A DNA stretch of 64,000 nucleotides, from NCBI GenBank assembly GCA_039090855.1, contig CM076996.1, positions 48,140,469 through 48,204,468 of the forward strand. Reading direction: 5' to 3'. The position numbers were made by a program, and so were the translations under genes. A model generated the notes under the pieces. That model worked only from the letters and a program-made list of their open reading frames with translations. It ran no database searches and had not been told where the DNA came from. The DNA comes from Macrothele yani. Taxonomy: Eukaryota > Arthropoda > Arachnida > Araneae > Macrothelidae. This document shows positions 20,383 to 30,274 of the stretch, one piece after another. Position 1 is the first letter of the stretch; each line of letters begins with the position of its first letter.

Positions 20383-21700
20383 TATAAAAACACCTTTCAA
20401 TATATGAAAATGTCCCACCATGAAAGGTATGCACGATATGAGACGAAACTTACCACACATGTAAACAAGTAAGTGGGAAACAAATGATTTAGTTTCTGAG
20501 GGATTACACGAGTGTGCGATGGGCGAGGAGACATTACAATGTGGCTTGAGTCAGTAGGTCGTATAACCGTATTGCTGGACAACACGGCGGGATGTCGATT
20601 GCAAATGTTCCGGGATGGTATCTTGATGTATCGCTGACCATGCGTCGTTGACCTGTGTTCACAATTTTTCGACGCTGCCAGCGGGTCGTGCAGAGGCGTT
20701 AAGTCGTCTGTCAATGACGTCGCACACATTCTCTACTGGGAAGAAGTCTGGATCGCGCTGGCCCGGGTAGCACCTGGACATCCTTTGGGCACTATGTGCT
20801 GATGTTAGCAGTGTGTGGAATGGCATCTTCTTGTTGAAACTGGGCATCAGGGTAGCACCTCATCGACGTAACACCGTGCTGTCCTTGTACAGACTATGGT
20901 TAACTGCTGTTGAAACTGATAGTTCCTCAAACCATGACACCAGGCTGAGGAGACGTATGACGCTCACTGATGGTAGCAAGATCAACCCAGATACTACGTC
21001 GTCCCCAGACTCTCAATAGCCGATCGTCGGATCTGAGGCATAAGCGAGAGTCGTTTCTGAATACGAAATGGTTCCATTCGTTCCATCACGCATGGTTACC
21101 ACTGCGCCACTGCAACGTTACGCGACGATATGCCGCGGTGAGTGGCCCTTCTTTTCAAACCTGCCTCAGCCATTTTGCGATTCATATACGTGTCGATACG
21201 GGGATGTCGATAGCTGCCTATACATCTCGTCGAATGTCGTCTGCTGAGGGTTATGGGGCTGCTATGGCTTGCAGTCAAATGAGGTGCTCAAGGCGTTCGG
21301 AAATCTGCCTATGGGCACCATCCCTACTATGGCGACGCACGTTACCATTCTCCAACCGCAGTCGCAACATTCGGCAGGCAGTTGCTGCTCCTTGATGGGA
21401 CGCAAGGACCAATTAATAGCATATAGTCCTGTGATGAAACCTCTGGTAAAGGTGTCTGCATGATGGTAGGGTTACCGATGGGATCGCACAGGTATTCTCA
21501 CACCTTACACGTGCTTTCGCCATCGAGATCCCTCCGACGTAGTGGTCTATATGCTCGGGGTTAGCTACGCCGAACCGTGTTGTCCTTTTGCGTTCCTCAC
21601 ATATCACGTGATTGGTTCCCAACTGTCGACAAATAACCACCCATTCTCATACCTCTCCGACAAATTCTTTCTGATCTGGCATTTCCTATGTCGACCACTG
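20383..21700 (-). mobile_element. Second Tc1-like relic, adjoining the first
   Basis: Its 3' part shows RCYPGQRDPDFFPVENVCDV (20800-20740), equivalent to the Tc1 segment with the catalytic Glu, followed by RRLNASARPAG. The right end reads inward CAGTGGTCGACATAGGAAAT and abuts TA at 21701. The left TIR is not recognisable; AATGTCCCACCATGAA (20409 on) matches the subterminal part of the element at 34040-35226 in reverse, so the two belong to one family. Frames are badly broken. Confidence 0.78.
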
Positions 21701-21730
21701 TATAGTATTTAAACATACATCTTATGATTC

Positions 21731-21915
21731 TTCCCGGTGGTCGAGCGGTCAGAGGCGTACGCTTCTGCCCAGTAGCTGGAACCTGCCACTTGCCCAGGAT
21801 AAGGCTACGTCGCTAGCAGCCTCCCCACCCGAAACCGGAGGTCTTAAATCAGGAAAGGATAACTGCTTACAGTCCTTGCCTATGGTGGTCAATAAACAGT
21901 AACAATAAAAAAAAA
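21731..21915 (+). mobile_element. SINE, diverged subfamily
   Basis: Head CCCGGTGGTCGAGCGGTCAG, then CCTGCCACTTGCCC where box B should be, TTAAATCAGGAAAGGATAAC, GCTTACAGTC, TATGGTGGTCAATAAAC and an A-rich tail. Related to the copy at 4301. No clear TSD. Confidence 0.75.
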
Positions 21916-21965
21916 CGTTTCATGGTAATTCTGTAGCTGCGCGGAGTTTTCAAAATGTACCTAAA

Positions 21966-22090
21966 GCGCTTTTTAAGTTCCGAAATTCACAAATTTGTCG
22001 GTGAAATGCTTTTTAAGTTCTGAAATTCACAAATTTGTCGGTGAAGTGCTTTTTAAGTTCTGAAATTCACGAATTTGTCTCTGCTCCAAA
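21966..22090. repeat. 43-bp tandem repeat, about 2.8 copies
   Basis: Unit GCTTTTTAAGTTCTGAAATT continued by CACAAATTTGTCGGTGAAAT. Copies start near 21969, 22010 and 22050 and differ by a few bases. Confidence 0.85.
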
Positions 22091-22122
22091 GAAGAATGCT
22101 TTACCATTAAACTACACCGACG
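22084..22122 (-). other. tRNA-like 5' half
   Basis: Minus-strand CGGTGTAGTTTAATGGTAAA contains a perfect box A (TAGTTTAATGG, 22104-22114) and a plausible anticodon-arm start, but no box B follows. It is probably a tRNA pseudogene fragment or the head of an unknown SINE. Confidence 0.35.
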
Positions 22123-22907
22123 GAATTCATCGTTGCAATTTTCCAGTCTCGACATGGGCTTCACCTCTGTAGTACGACATATCATCTCCCTCGTAATTTT
22201 TTTCGCTCATTAATTCCAGATGATGTGGGGAACAAACATCCCACATTTTACGAATAACCCGACGGCCAGTAGATCCACTTCCGCAATCGGGCGCCAATGT
22301 GAAATTTCAACCCTCTCTCTGTGGCAGCGTAGCTTAATCGGCTCTGCAGCAGAAGGATGTGGAATCGAGTAATGCCACTAGCACAGAGACAGAGTTGGGG
22401 GATTCACAAAGTAAGAGAAATGATATAAAACAGAAAGATGGAGGTCCACAATAATGGGGAATCGGCAACTATTTTTTCTACTTACAAGCGTTCCGAGGAA
22501 AAATACGAAACAGCAAAGCCTGCACTATTTTCTTCCCGAGGAATCTTACGTGCCAAGTGATAGCTCAGCGGCATGCAGAGTGCACGTACGAGCTACGTGG
22601 GTCTCAGCTTTCCGCCGATGTTTAGGCCAGCTCGGCTGCTTTAGGATTTATTTGGCTTTTTGCGATGTTGGTGTTTCTCGTTCATCCGCGAGAGAGTGAA
22701 ACTCTGGTGACATTTATAAAATACTGTATTCTACTTCTAAGCACCATGATATCTGGTGCAGTAAGAAAGTGAACGATTAAGGGAGCTTGCATGCAGTCAT
22801 ATGCAACACTTAAGATTTCGCACCTGAATTCTGACAGCCCGAACACGATGCCATAAGCGAAAGCTATCACGGATCCACACAGCGAGGACTATCAGTACTC
22901 GAAATTA
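22123..22907. other. Unassigned stretch with a second tRNA-like trace
   Basis: GCAGCGTAGCTTAATCGGCT (22324-22343) resembles a tRNA 5' end with box A, and GGAATCGAGTAATGCC follows at 22361, a weak box B. The rest shows no recognised feature. Confidence 0.35.
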
Positions 22908-23961
22908 CACTGCTGGCCATTAAAAGTGCAACACCACTAAAGACAAGATATATCAAAACTATATTTATTGTATAGAAAGCAGATAATACAAGGGTGAATC
23001 GATTACAAATACAGCACGGTGAGACGAGGGGAACACATAACAATCATTATTTGGTGTAGCCACCATGGGCGGCAATTACAGCTGCTACACGGCCTGGCAT
23101 CGAGGGGAAGAGACGTTGGATGTGTATTTGGGGAGTGTCCGTTCACGCAGCTTCGATACGATGCCACATGTTCTCCGTTGCAGCCGGGGATGATCGCTGG
23201 CGTGCCAGTCTTCCGGAGATCGTGCACGACACGTGTTCAAGTGTTGCATAGGCGACATAAAACGTGGCACACGGCGGCGATCCAGGAAGCCTTGGATGTT
23301 GCGTGCCAAAGGCGGTCGCGCATTATCCTATTGGTAAATGGCACAAGACAGTCCCTGAAGACATGGTGCAACTACAGGCTCCAACACCTCAGTAATGTAA
23401 CGATGGCTGTTCAACGTACCGGTAACGCGAACGAGACGCGTGCGGGAGTAGAATCCAATAGCACACTATACCATAACGCCGGGTGCCGATCAGAGATGGA
23501 AACGGGTCACGGGTCAACGGGTCGACAATTTCTTGCGGGTCCAACGGGTCGGGTCATGGTGTTCCTGACCCGATTTTGACATGGTTTTATTCCCGTTTTA
23601 TTTTTGAAAAGAGAAAAATATTTTCCAAAGAAAAATGCGCGTCGTGAAATTCCGTAGTCGATACTGGTGCCCACGGAGTGAATGATTAGCCATGCAAAAC
23701 TGTTGTCGTTTCTTTCTTAAAGCAACGAAGATTTCCACCGACCGACGTCAGACACACCAATTCGTAAAAAGATACTTCCTTTGCATTTTTTTACAGTGCG
23801 ATTGTCCAGGGCAAGATACACGCAACGCTATTCGCCTACTTCTCAGCTGATTCACTGTCTCCGCGCGAAGTTCATTGTATGACTAACAGTTACTTTTCAC
23901 ATCGCATCTTTTACATTGAGCATTCAGAGGTTTTCAATTGATATACTAACATCCCGTTCCC

Positions 23962-24290
23962 ATGACATACCATGTCGAAATTAACTCCTTATTTGTTAAT
24001 ATGGATGGATTTAATATTAATGAGGTTGAAAAAGGCGTCGAGACCAACAAATACGTGATTGTTGAAAACCACAAGGGAAAGACTGAATGCTGGAAATTGT
24101 TTAGTCTCATTAAGGAACCGGTGAATAATTCTGTGTTGTTTGGTCTTGCTTGTTGTTCAAAATGTGGAAAGTGAATAATTACAAAGAAAGATGTCGACGG
24201 TGTAATAAAAGATTATGGATCCAAAAATATAACGGACCATATGAAAGTATGCGCACCTCCATCAAAGCTTGGAAAGAGTGAACAATCTAA
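23962..24290 (+). pseudogene. hAT BED-type zinc-finger fragment
   Basis: Reads CWKLFSLIKEPVNNSVLFG and LACCSKCGK, a stop at 24172, then DYGSKNITDHMKVCAPP. The Cys-x2-Cys followed by a distant His and Cys is the BED finger of hAT transposases, which binds the element ends. The remaining transposase is missing. Confidence 0.7.
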
Positions 24291-24322
24291 ATACACACAC
24301 ACACAAATATATATATATATAT
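24291..24322. repeat. CA/TA microsatellite at the left edge of the inner element
   Basis: ACACACACAC followed by ATATATATAT, belonging to the hAT flank. A similar TA/TG run lies on the other side at 28459-28485, in the mirrored order. Confidence 0.85.
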
Positions 24323-24345
24323 ACATTTAATGATTCCCATTTGTA

Positions 24346-24585
24346 AGCTGAGCGTGGTTCTGTATGTCATTCATTTACCAGAGTATCACTCATTTGGAGC
24401 TTGTTTCTAGTGGTCTAGTAATAAAGAAAAAGTTGGGTGATAGTCTGTGCCAGTGGCCATTTGGAAAAATCGACGCCATAAATCAACGATTTCATTATCT
24501 CGAAAAATAATGGTTATTGAAAATGCACTGCATAGGCATGTGAGGTGTCAATTTATGTTTTTAGGATGCTGAACACGTTAAAGAC
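24346..24585 (+). repeat. Left long terminal inverted repeat
   Basis: Partner of 28049-28298 in reverse orientation, with scattered substitutions and a few small indels over about 240 bp. Confidence 0.88.
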
Positions 24586-24741
24586 GTTAAACATTATTTT
24601 TAGAACAATTTAAGTGATATAGAAAACTCAAACCACATTATGTCAAATAGTTATTAAACATATGGCACCATTTTGCCAGCACTGATTATTTTTTTGTTTC
24701 TCTCTTTGAAGTTTTGAAACTGTTCAGTAATTTGAAGTGAT

Positions 24742-27700
24742 ATGGAGCCACAAGGTATATCATTAAAAAAAAATAACAAGTAAAGTTAATGCTGAACTAT
24801 GTGTCATATGCCAAAGAAGAGTTGAAGTTGAGCCAGTTTCAACGGAAATGGTCGAAAACGAGTCTGGAAAGCTGCTGATATTTGTTAAGATGAAACTTTC
24901 CACAGGCTTAAAAGCAAATGGGTCGAGATAGCATCTTTAAATACCATGTAACTAATATCTGCTATAAAAATTATACTCACAAGGGTTACTTAGAGAGGTT
25001 GCTAAACGTAGTAAACTGGTTAATGAAGAATCATTGCAAAACGAAGAATTCGCTGTTACAAGTGAAGGCAGACAAACTCGTTCGTCAATAAATCTTGTTC
25101 GAGGGCCAACATATAATCCCGACGTGCGACAGTTAAATTGGTTTATATGTGGAAGCAAGAAACATCAAGGAGATTACGGGAAATACAAGATTTGCGATAC
25201 CGACAGAGCAAAATATTTGTTTAAAGTTTCGCGCTTCTTCAAAGCTGATGTGCTCACCCGCACTGTTGACATCAGTGATTATAAGGATGTTATGGCGAAA
25301 GATCTTTTCTATCACCCCGCTTGTATACGCAAATATTTTAATCATTATGAAAGTCAAATGAAAAAGTTAGCAGCATCTAGTGACGAAGTACCAGCAAGGT
25401 GTTCCAAAGAAGAAGCAATTGAGTTAGTTATAAATGGTATCAAATACGGAATTGGTCATACTTTAACTGAAATTAGGGAAAACTTAATAACAGTTATGAT
25501 GACAAGATCTTTACAAACAGGGATGTTAAGAGTTGCATTGAAAAAAACTTCAGGGGAGACATCCACTTTTCTATTCCAAAACAGGCAAATCAGCCATCGA
25601 TGTTTTTTCATTCATCTGTTGCTATGGTAGAGGTAGTGGATTTGGTTCGATAAAAAAAATGCTGTTCGTGATTGTGCAAAACTGCTTAGGAAATCATTTG
25701 ATGCTGTTGATTTTGATCTAGAAGACGATTTTTGCGATGAAAAGGACTTACAGATATCAATTGACAATATGAAGATTCCAGAGCTCTTCACTATGTTCTT
25801 GGCTGAGCTCTTCGGTTGTAACGAAACAGATTTCAACCAGACAGTTTCCCTTCGTACGGATAACTCGGATGATACAGTGGAAAAATAGGAGCGCATATCC
25901 ACAAAAGTGTTAAAACTAACCAGTTTATATCAAACAATGTATTGCATATATCATAATGGAAAAAGAGGACTCCACTTCATATCATGATTGGGATTGCTGT
26001 CCATGATGCTTGCAGAAGTAGTATGTTAATCAAAAGCCTAAATCATGTTGTAGTTAGTATAAGTTATGACGAAGTTTTGCGCTACCGATCTGATTTTACA
26101 CGTCTTACTACCAAGCTCAGTAACGGAAATGTGCCTATTCCCAGCCATTTTGAGAAAACAAAGTTAACAATCGTAGCTTTTGATAACTTTGATCATAGTG
26201 AAATCACTCTTTCCGGATTAAATAGTACTCATGATACTGTTTCCGTTCTTTTCCAAGAGAAATCTTCGCCTACAAGAAGGAAACCTATGCTCCCAGAAAC
26301 TTCAGTTCTTCGTGTAACAGGACATTCAGAGAAGAGTTGAGTTGTCAGAAAGTTACAAAAGCACGAAATACTGTCAAGATGCCAAAAAACGTCAATGTTA
26401 GCAGCAGTTTGTTTGAAATGAACGAAAATGAATATAAGGAAATAGCTTGTACGGATTTTTTTTTTTTGGATTGGAGGTTTAACGACCACCGTGAGCAACT
26501 CAATGGGTTATATGCAGTCACCAGTCCCTAATTTAGGGTTACTGGCTCCAGAGAAGGGAGAGAGCCAGAGCTGTAAGACAAACGCAACATCCATGCCCTA
26601 CCGGGATTCGAACCCCTTTTTGGACAAAGGATCAGAGGCCATCGCTTAGGCCACTGCGCCACCGGGGTGGCCTTATACGGATTTAATATGGGCGATTACA
26701 AGAATTATTACAGAGCAAGAAGACGCTCCTCATGAACAAATAATTCTGTCATTGCCAGCGTTTAATGCAGCAATCTCAGTTCCTATCGTTCAGCAACACA
26801 TTGTTGGTTTCATACCATTAATTCAAAATCCAGTAAGAGTTTTTTCAACTGCGTACACAGCTTTGTGCAACTTCAAAAATGTACTCACTCAAATTCAGCA
26901 AACTGTTTTACCTGTTGAGTGTGGTGTGTACAGTACTGCACAGCAGATCATTCTCCATCGCCCAGAAGAATTTAAAAACATATTTGTGCTTTTTGGAACA
27001 TTTCACATGACTAAACTTCTCCTTGCTTGTATAGGGAAATACATGAAAGGCTCTGGCGTTGAGAACATTTTTATAGAAGCATCAGTATTTGGAGTAAATG
27101 TAACTGAAGCCGTTCTGAATGGTAAAAAGTATATACGATCCTTTAAAGAAATGCTCCTACTAGGTGAAGCAATGTTCAAGCTACAGCTGAACGAGTTTTT
27201 TAACGATAATCCTCTCCACAGTTTTGAGTTCAATGCAGCAATTCGTGGTTTGCGAAAATTTCCATGACAACATTGATGCTACTGTGGAAATGAATGGTGC
27301 TTTGGATTCAATGCCTACCTACATTGCTTTCTGACTTTGAGAAATTCATAGAACGTCGTTCGTCTGAATCGGAATTGTTCATGTACTGGAATAACGGTTT
27401 GAAGATGATTACTCTACTTAGAGACCTTTTTCGAAGTGATCGCGAAGGAAATTGGCTATTGCATTTGCATACTGCCCAAAACCTATTACCGCTATTCGCA
27501 GCTTTCGATCGCACTAATTATTTGCGATGGGCATCTGTATATTTAGAAAATGCAAGAAAGTTAGAAGAAACATCACCTGAGGTGTACGAAAAGTTTAAGG
27601 AAAGGGCTTTTGTAGTTCAACGATCTACCAAAACGTTCACGGAAGTTGCTGCCGATATGTGCCTAGCACAAACAGTAAACAGATCCAAGAAGAGTGTTTC

Positions 27701-27803
27701 AGGTGTTATTGGAGTCACTCGAAAAAAAGGAACAGTTACAGAATGGGAGTTAATATATAATGAAATCCTCACGTATAAGTTCACCTTTTCCTCCCAGCAA
27801 TGA
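24742..27803 (+). pseudogene. Protein of an unnamed multi-copy metazoan family, carried by the long-TIR transposon
   Basis: Start ATG at 24742; a frame change at the A-run near 24770 leads into AELCVICQRRVEVE, a Cys-x2-Cys finger start. A second finger-like block follows (WFICGSKKHQGDYGKY, FYHPACIRKYF). The middle has IGIAVHDACRSSMLIKSLN, SYDEVLRYRSDF and VAFDNFDHSEITLSG. After the SINE come LPVECGVYSTAQQI, GTFHMTKLLLACIGKYMKG, LNGKKYIRS, then LLRDLFRSDREGNWLLHLHT, AAFDRTNYLRWASVYLENAR and NRSKKSVSGVIG. I know such proteins as repeated, unnamed genes of many invertebrates; function is not established. Here it is dead: frame changes near 24770, 25640, 25970 and 27260, stops near 25886 and 26337, and a SINE. 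Confidence 0.78.
26459..26675 (-). mobile_element. SINE family 1 with 9-bp TSD, innermost layer
   Basis: T-run, GGAGGTTTAACGACCACCGT, box B as CCGGGATTCGAACCCC and CCACTGCGCCACCGGGGTGG. TACGGATTT repeats at 26450-26458 and 26676-26684. It interrupts the gene of the long-TIR element. Confidence 0.92.
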
Positions 27804-28048
27804 GCTTGTGCCTAGTTGCTCATGTCTAAAGTGTGCAAGAGACTCATGTTTGTATTTTTCAGCTGGAATATCTTGTTGCATTTACTGTCATTGCAGAAGT
27901 GTAGCCATTACTAATTGTCGAAATAAGTATTTTATGTCTGCTGTTTAAAAGTGTAATAAGGAGATATGTTATTCAAATGTAAAACTAAAATCTTACCATT
28001 TGTTTGATATTTCATTTAGTACCTGATTTAGAAATAACCACTTTCCGG

Positions 28049-28298
28049 TATTTTTACTACCGGAAATGTGTTCAGCATCCTAAAAAATATATAAGAGGAC
28101 ATCTCACATGCCTTTGCATTGCATTTTCAATAACCATTATTTTTCGAGATAATGAAATCAAAGATGGCGTCGATTTTTCAAAATGGCCTCTGGCACAGAC
28201 TATCACCCAACTTTTTCTTCATTACTAGACCACTAGCAACAAGCTCCAAATGAGTGATACTCTGGTAAATCAATGACATGCATAACCACGCTTAGCTG
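28049..28298 (-). repeat. Right long terminal inverted repeat
   Basis: Partner of 24346-24585. Inside it, next to the gene side, CCGGTATTTTTACTACCGG (28046-28064) forms a small extra hairpin that the left arm lacks. Confidence 0.85.
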
Positions 28299-28575
28299 TT
28301 GTATTACATAGTCAGCCATTACTTTTGGATTAAGCCAAATAGTGGCACTAAAATTGGCACTGAAATTTAGCAAATAACCAAATTTTATTATTTAAAAAAA
28401 GATTTCAGTTTTTAAATAACAAACAGTTATTGGGATGAATATATATATTACGTTTATATGTATATATATATATATATGTGTGTATAAATTGAGTTTAGAA
28501 TTTATAGTTCAAAGCAGATTTGTCCGGATCAGTTACGGGTCCGGGTCCGAAATTTTCGACCCGTTTCCAACTCTG
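28299..28575 (+). other. Right remainder of the hAT
   Basis: A/T-rich hAT 3' sequence including a TA/TG microsatellite at 28459-28485 and the terminal GGGTCCGGGTCC repeats. No coding. Confidence 0.6.
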
Positions 28576-29447
28576 GTGCCGGGCCTGTATGGCGCAGCAT
28601 AATGCAAGACTCACTCATCCGGTCGCCGAGCTACTGCCAGAAACGGTTTTGTCCATTATGGTGCTGCAAACTGAATCGGGATTCGTCTGAAAACACGATG
28701 CTTTGTCATTTGCTCCTCCATGCGCGACGTTCTTGGCACCATTACAATCGTAGACGCCGGTGTTGTACAGTCGAATATAGCCGAAGTAATGGGCGTTGTG
28801 CAAAAATGCTCCTCTGCTGCAGACGACGTCAAACCATCCGTGCGGGGACTGGGTGTTGTGCTACACACCCAAACTGTTGAGCTCCGGTGATCGATGTGAT
28901 CGATCTGCATCCGTCAGAGCCATGCGCACCAGCGTTTGTCCCTCTCGTTCGGTGGTGTGACGGGGAGGATGGGATTCCGTACGTTGGTATGTTCCTTCCT
29001 GCGCTACCCACAGATACCATATTCTATCCACCATGACCGCATGCCGTCCCACACGAGCACCCATGTCTCGAAGTGATAATCCGCAATCCTGATATGTCAC
29101 AATTTCCTGCGATCGAAGTCGGAAACCTTCTGGTTGGGTTGTTGTTGTTTTCGACGGGGCATTGGTGCAGCTGTCCGTGGACAGGAATGGCGACCAAACA
29201 CACTTCGACTGCCGGCTCCTTGTTCATCCCTGTTATCCGACTTCCAGGGGCGTTACAGTCCCACATGATTTCCATATGTGCTGCTCGGTTAGTCATTTAC
29301 ATGTGCGCCCGTTTTCTGTTCTTCTACCAACTTTCAAGCCCCTGGGATGCGATCTTCCTGGTGTTGCACTTTTAATGGCCAGCAGTGTACAAATAAGTGT
29401 ACAGAGTGGCCACAAAGTCCTTATGCATCAGATTGTGTCCTCTGTTA

Positions 29448-29575
29448 ATTTTTTGTTTTATATTTTTTCTCGGTATATAAAATTTAAATATATTAATAAT
29501 TTGTTTTATGTTTTTTCTCGGTATAATAAAATTTTTACATATTAATCATTTGTTTATATTTTTTCCAGGTATATA
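29448..29575. repeat. About 49-bp tandem repeat, 2.6 copies
   Basis: Repeated segment TTTGTTTTATATTTTTTCTC followed by GGTATATAAAATTT, starting near 29450, 29500 and 29548. Right next to the Tc1 end; origin unknown. The rest of 29390-29716 is unassigned. Confidence 0.8.
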
Positions 29576-29716
29576 CTTATGACGGACACTAACACTAGTG
29601 ATTATGCGATTGCAGGGAAACCGATTACTTACGTTTGGGTTCACGACCGCGCGCGAGAAAGAGAAAAATTTAAAGTTATAAGGACATAATCATATATCAA
29701 TGGGGAGCAAATACGC

Positions 29717-29982
29717 CGACCCCGTAGCGCAGTGATCTATGCACTGACTTCTGACTATTTGTCCGAGATGTGTTCGGGTTCGAATCCCGGTGAGGCATGG
29801 ATGTTGTGTTTGTCTTACGGCACTGGCAGCCAGTGTCCCTAAATCAGAGATGGTCGACTGCTTGTATGAATCCAATTACGGAACTCTGTCTGCTACATTT
29901 AATTTGCTATGCTAATTTATTGTGCTTTATAGCCATCGAGTTGCTCACGGTGGGCGATAACCCTCCCCCTCCCCTTCAAAAA
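29717..29982 (+). mobile_element. SINE family 1 with a 65-bp internal insertion
   Basis: Head CCCCGTAGCGCAGTGATCTA, box B GGGTTCGAATCCCGG, then GGCATGGATGTTGTGTTTGT. Compared with other copies, about 20 bp of the body are missing near 29829 and about 65 bp are added at 29863-29928 between GACTGCTT and TATAGCC. The added part is not repeated elsewhere in the window. Confidence 0.87.
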
Positions 29983-30274
29983 AGAATCGAATACTCCAGG
30001 AAATAATTCTTCAGTATTGTCTGAAACATCATTATCAGCATTTAGGTGCTGTAATTTCTACTCTTCTTCCTATGTAGCCACCCTGAAAGTTACATCTCCC
30101 AGGAATCTAACATTGATCTCCCGATTTATGTTCGAGCATGCTACCGTCACCTACCTACGACAGCGAAGTTCTGAGCAATTGCAGCTGAACAACGTCCTAG
30201 ATGTGCGCTACTCGAAGCAATCCAATGCTTCACGGTATCGTTGACGATCATTTTCTCATGCATGTGTGTATAGA
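29983..30274. other. Unassigned spacer
   Basis: No recognised feature. Confidence 0.4.

Larger units (their letters stand above)
24346..28298 (+). mobile_element. Unclassified DNA transposon with about 250-bp TIRs
   Basis: The left arm (24346-24585) and right arm (28049-28298) are inverted copies. Shared landmarks: AGCGTGGTT at the tip, TTTACCAGAGTATCACTCAT, TTGGAGCTTGTT, AAAAAGTTGGGTGATAGTCT, TATCTCGAAAAATAATGGTT, TTTTTAGGATGCTGAACAC. The central 3.4 kb carries one long degraded gene in + orientation. A possible 5-bp duplication TTGTA flanks it (24341-24345, 28299-28303), not certain. It is inserted in the hAT. The combination of long TIRs with this protein does not fit any superfamily I can name. 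Confidence 0.8.
23491..28575 (+). mobile_element. hAT transposon remnant, host of a larger insertion
   Basis: Left terminus CAGAGATGGAAACGGGTCAC, right terminus read inward CAGAGTTGGAAACGGGTCGA. The 8 bp outside are GTGCCGAT (23483-23490) and GTGCCGGG (28576-28583), six of eight equal, the hAT target size. GGGTC repeats lie subterminally at both ends. Own coding is limited to a BED-finger exon at 23962-24290; only 280 bp of hAT lie right of the inner element, so the transposase core was lost. Confidence 0.87.
23085..29100 (-). pseudogene. Tc1-like transposase split by the hAT nest
   Basis: The N-terminal part lies right of the nest: minus strand 29100-28861 reads MTYQDCGLSLRDMGARVGRH and PPRHTTEREGQTLVRMALTD, the HTH domain. 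A different frame at about 28700-28640 has the first Asp region (IVFSDESRF). Left of the nest, 23309-23085 gives MARNIQGFLDRRRVPRF, following the second Asp (NARPPLARN). The hAT insertion lies between the first and second catalytic residues. Frameshifts are present as well. Confidence 0.85.
22908..29387 (-). mobile_element. Tc1-like transposon hosting a hAT element
   Basis: Both termini read inward CACTGCTGGCCATTAAAAGT and stay identical for 28 bp; TA lies outside on both sides (22906-22907, 29388-29389). Removing the hAT at 23491-28575 and its duplicated target leaves about 1.39 kb, normal for Tc1. The TIR resembles that of the element at 54010-55236. The transposase is on the minus strand, split by the hAT. 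Confidence 0.93.

Noticed and set aside
24291..28485. Microsatellites CA/TA on both sides as part of the long TIRs
   Set aside because: The arms' similarity stops at AGCTGAGCG / AGCTAAGCG; the microsatellites differ in position and belong to the hAT flank.
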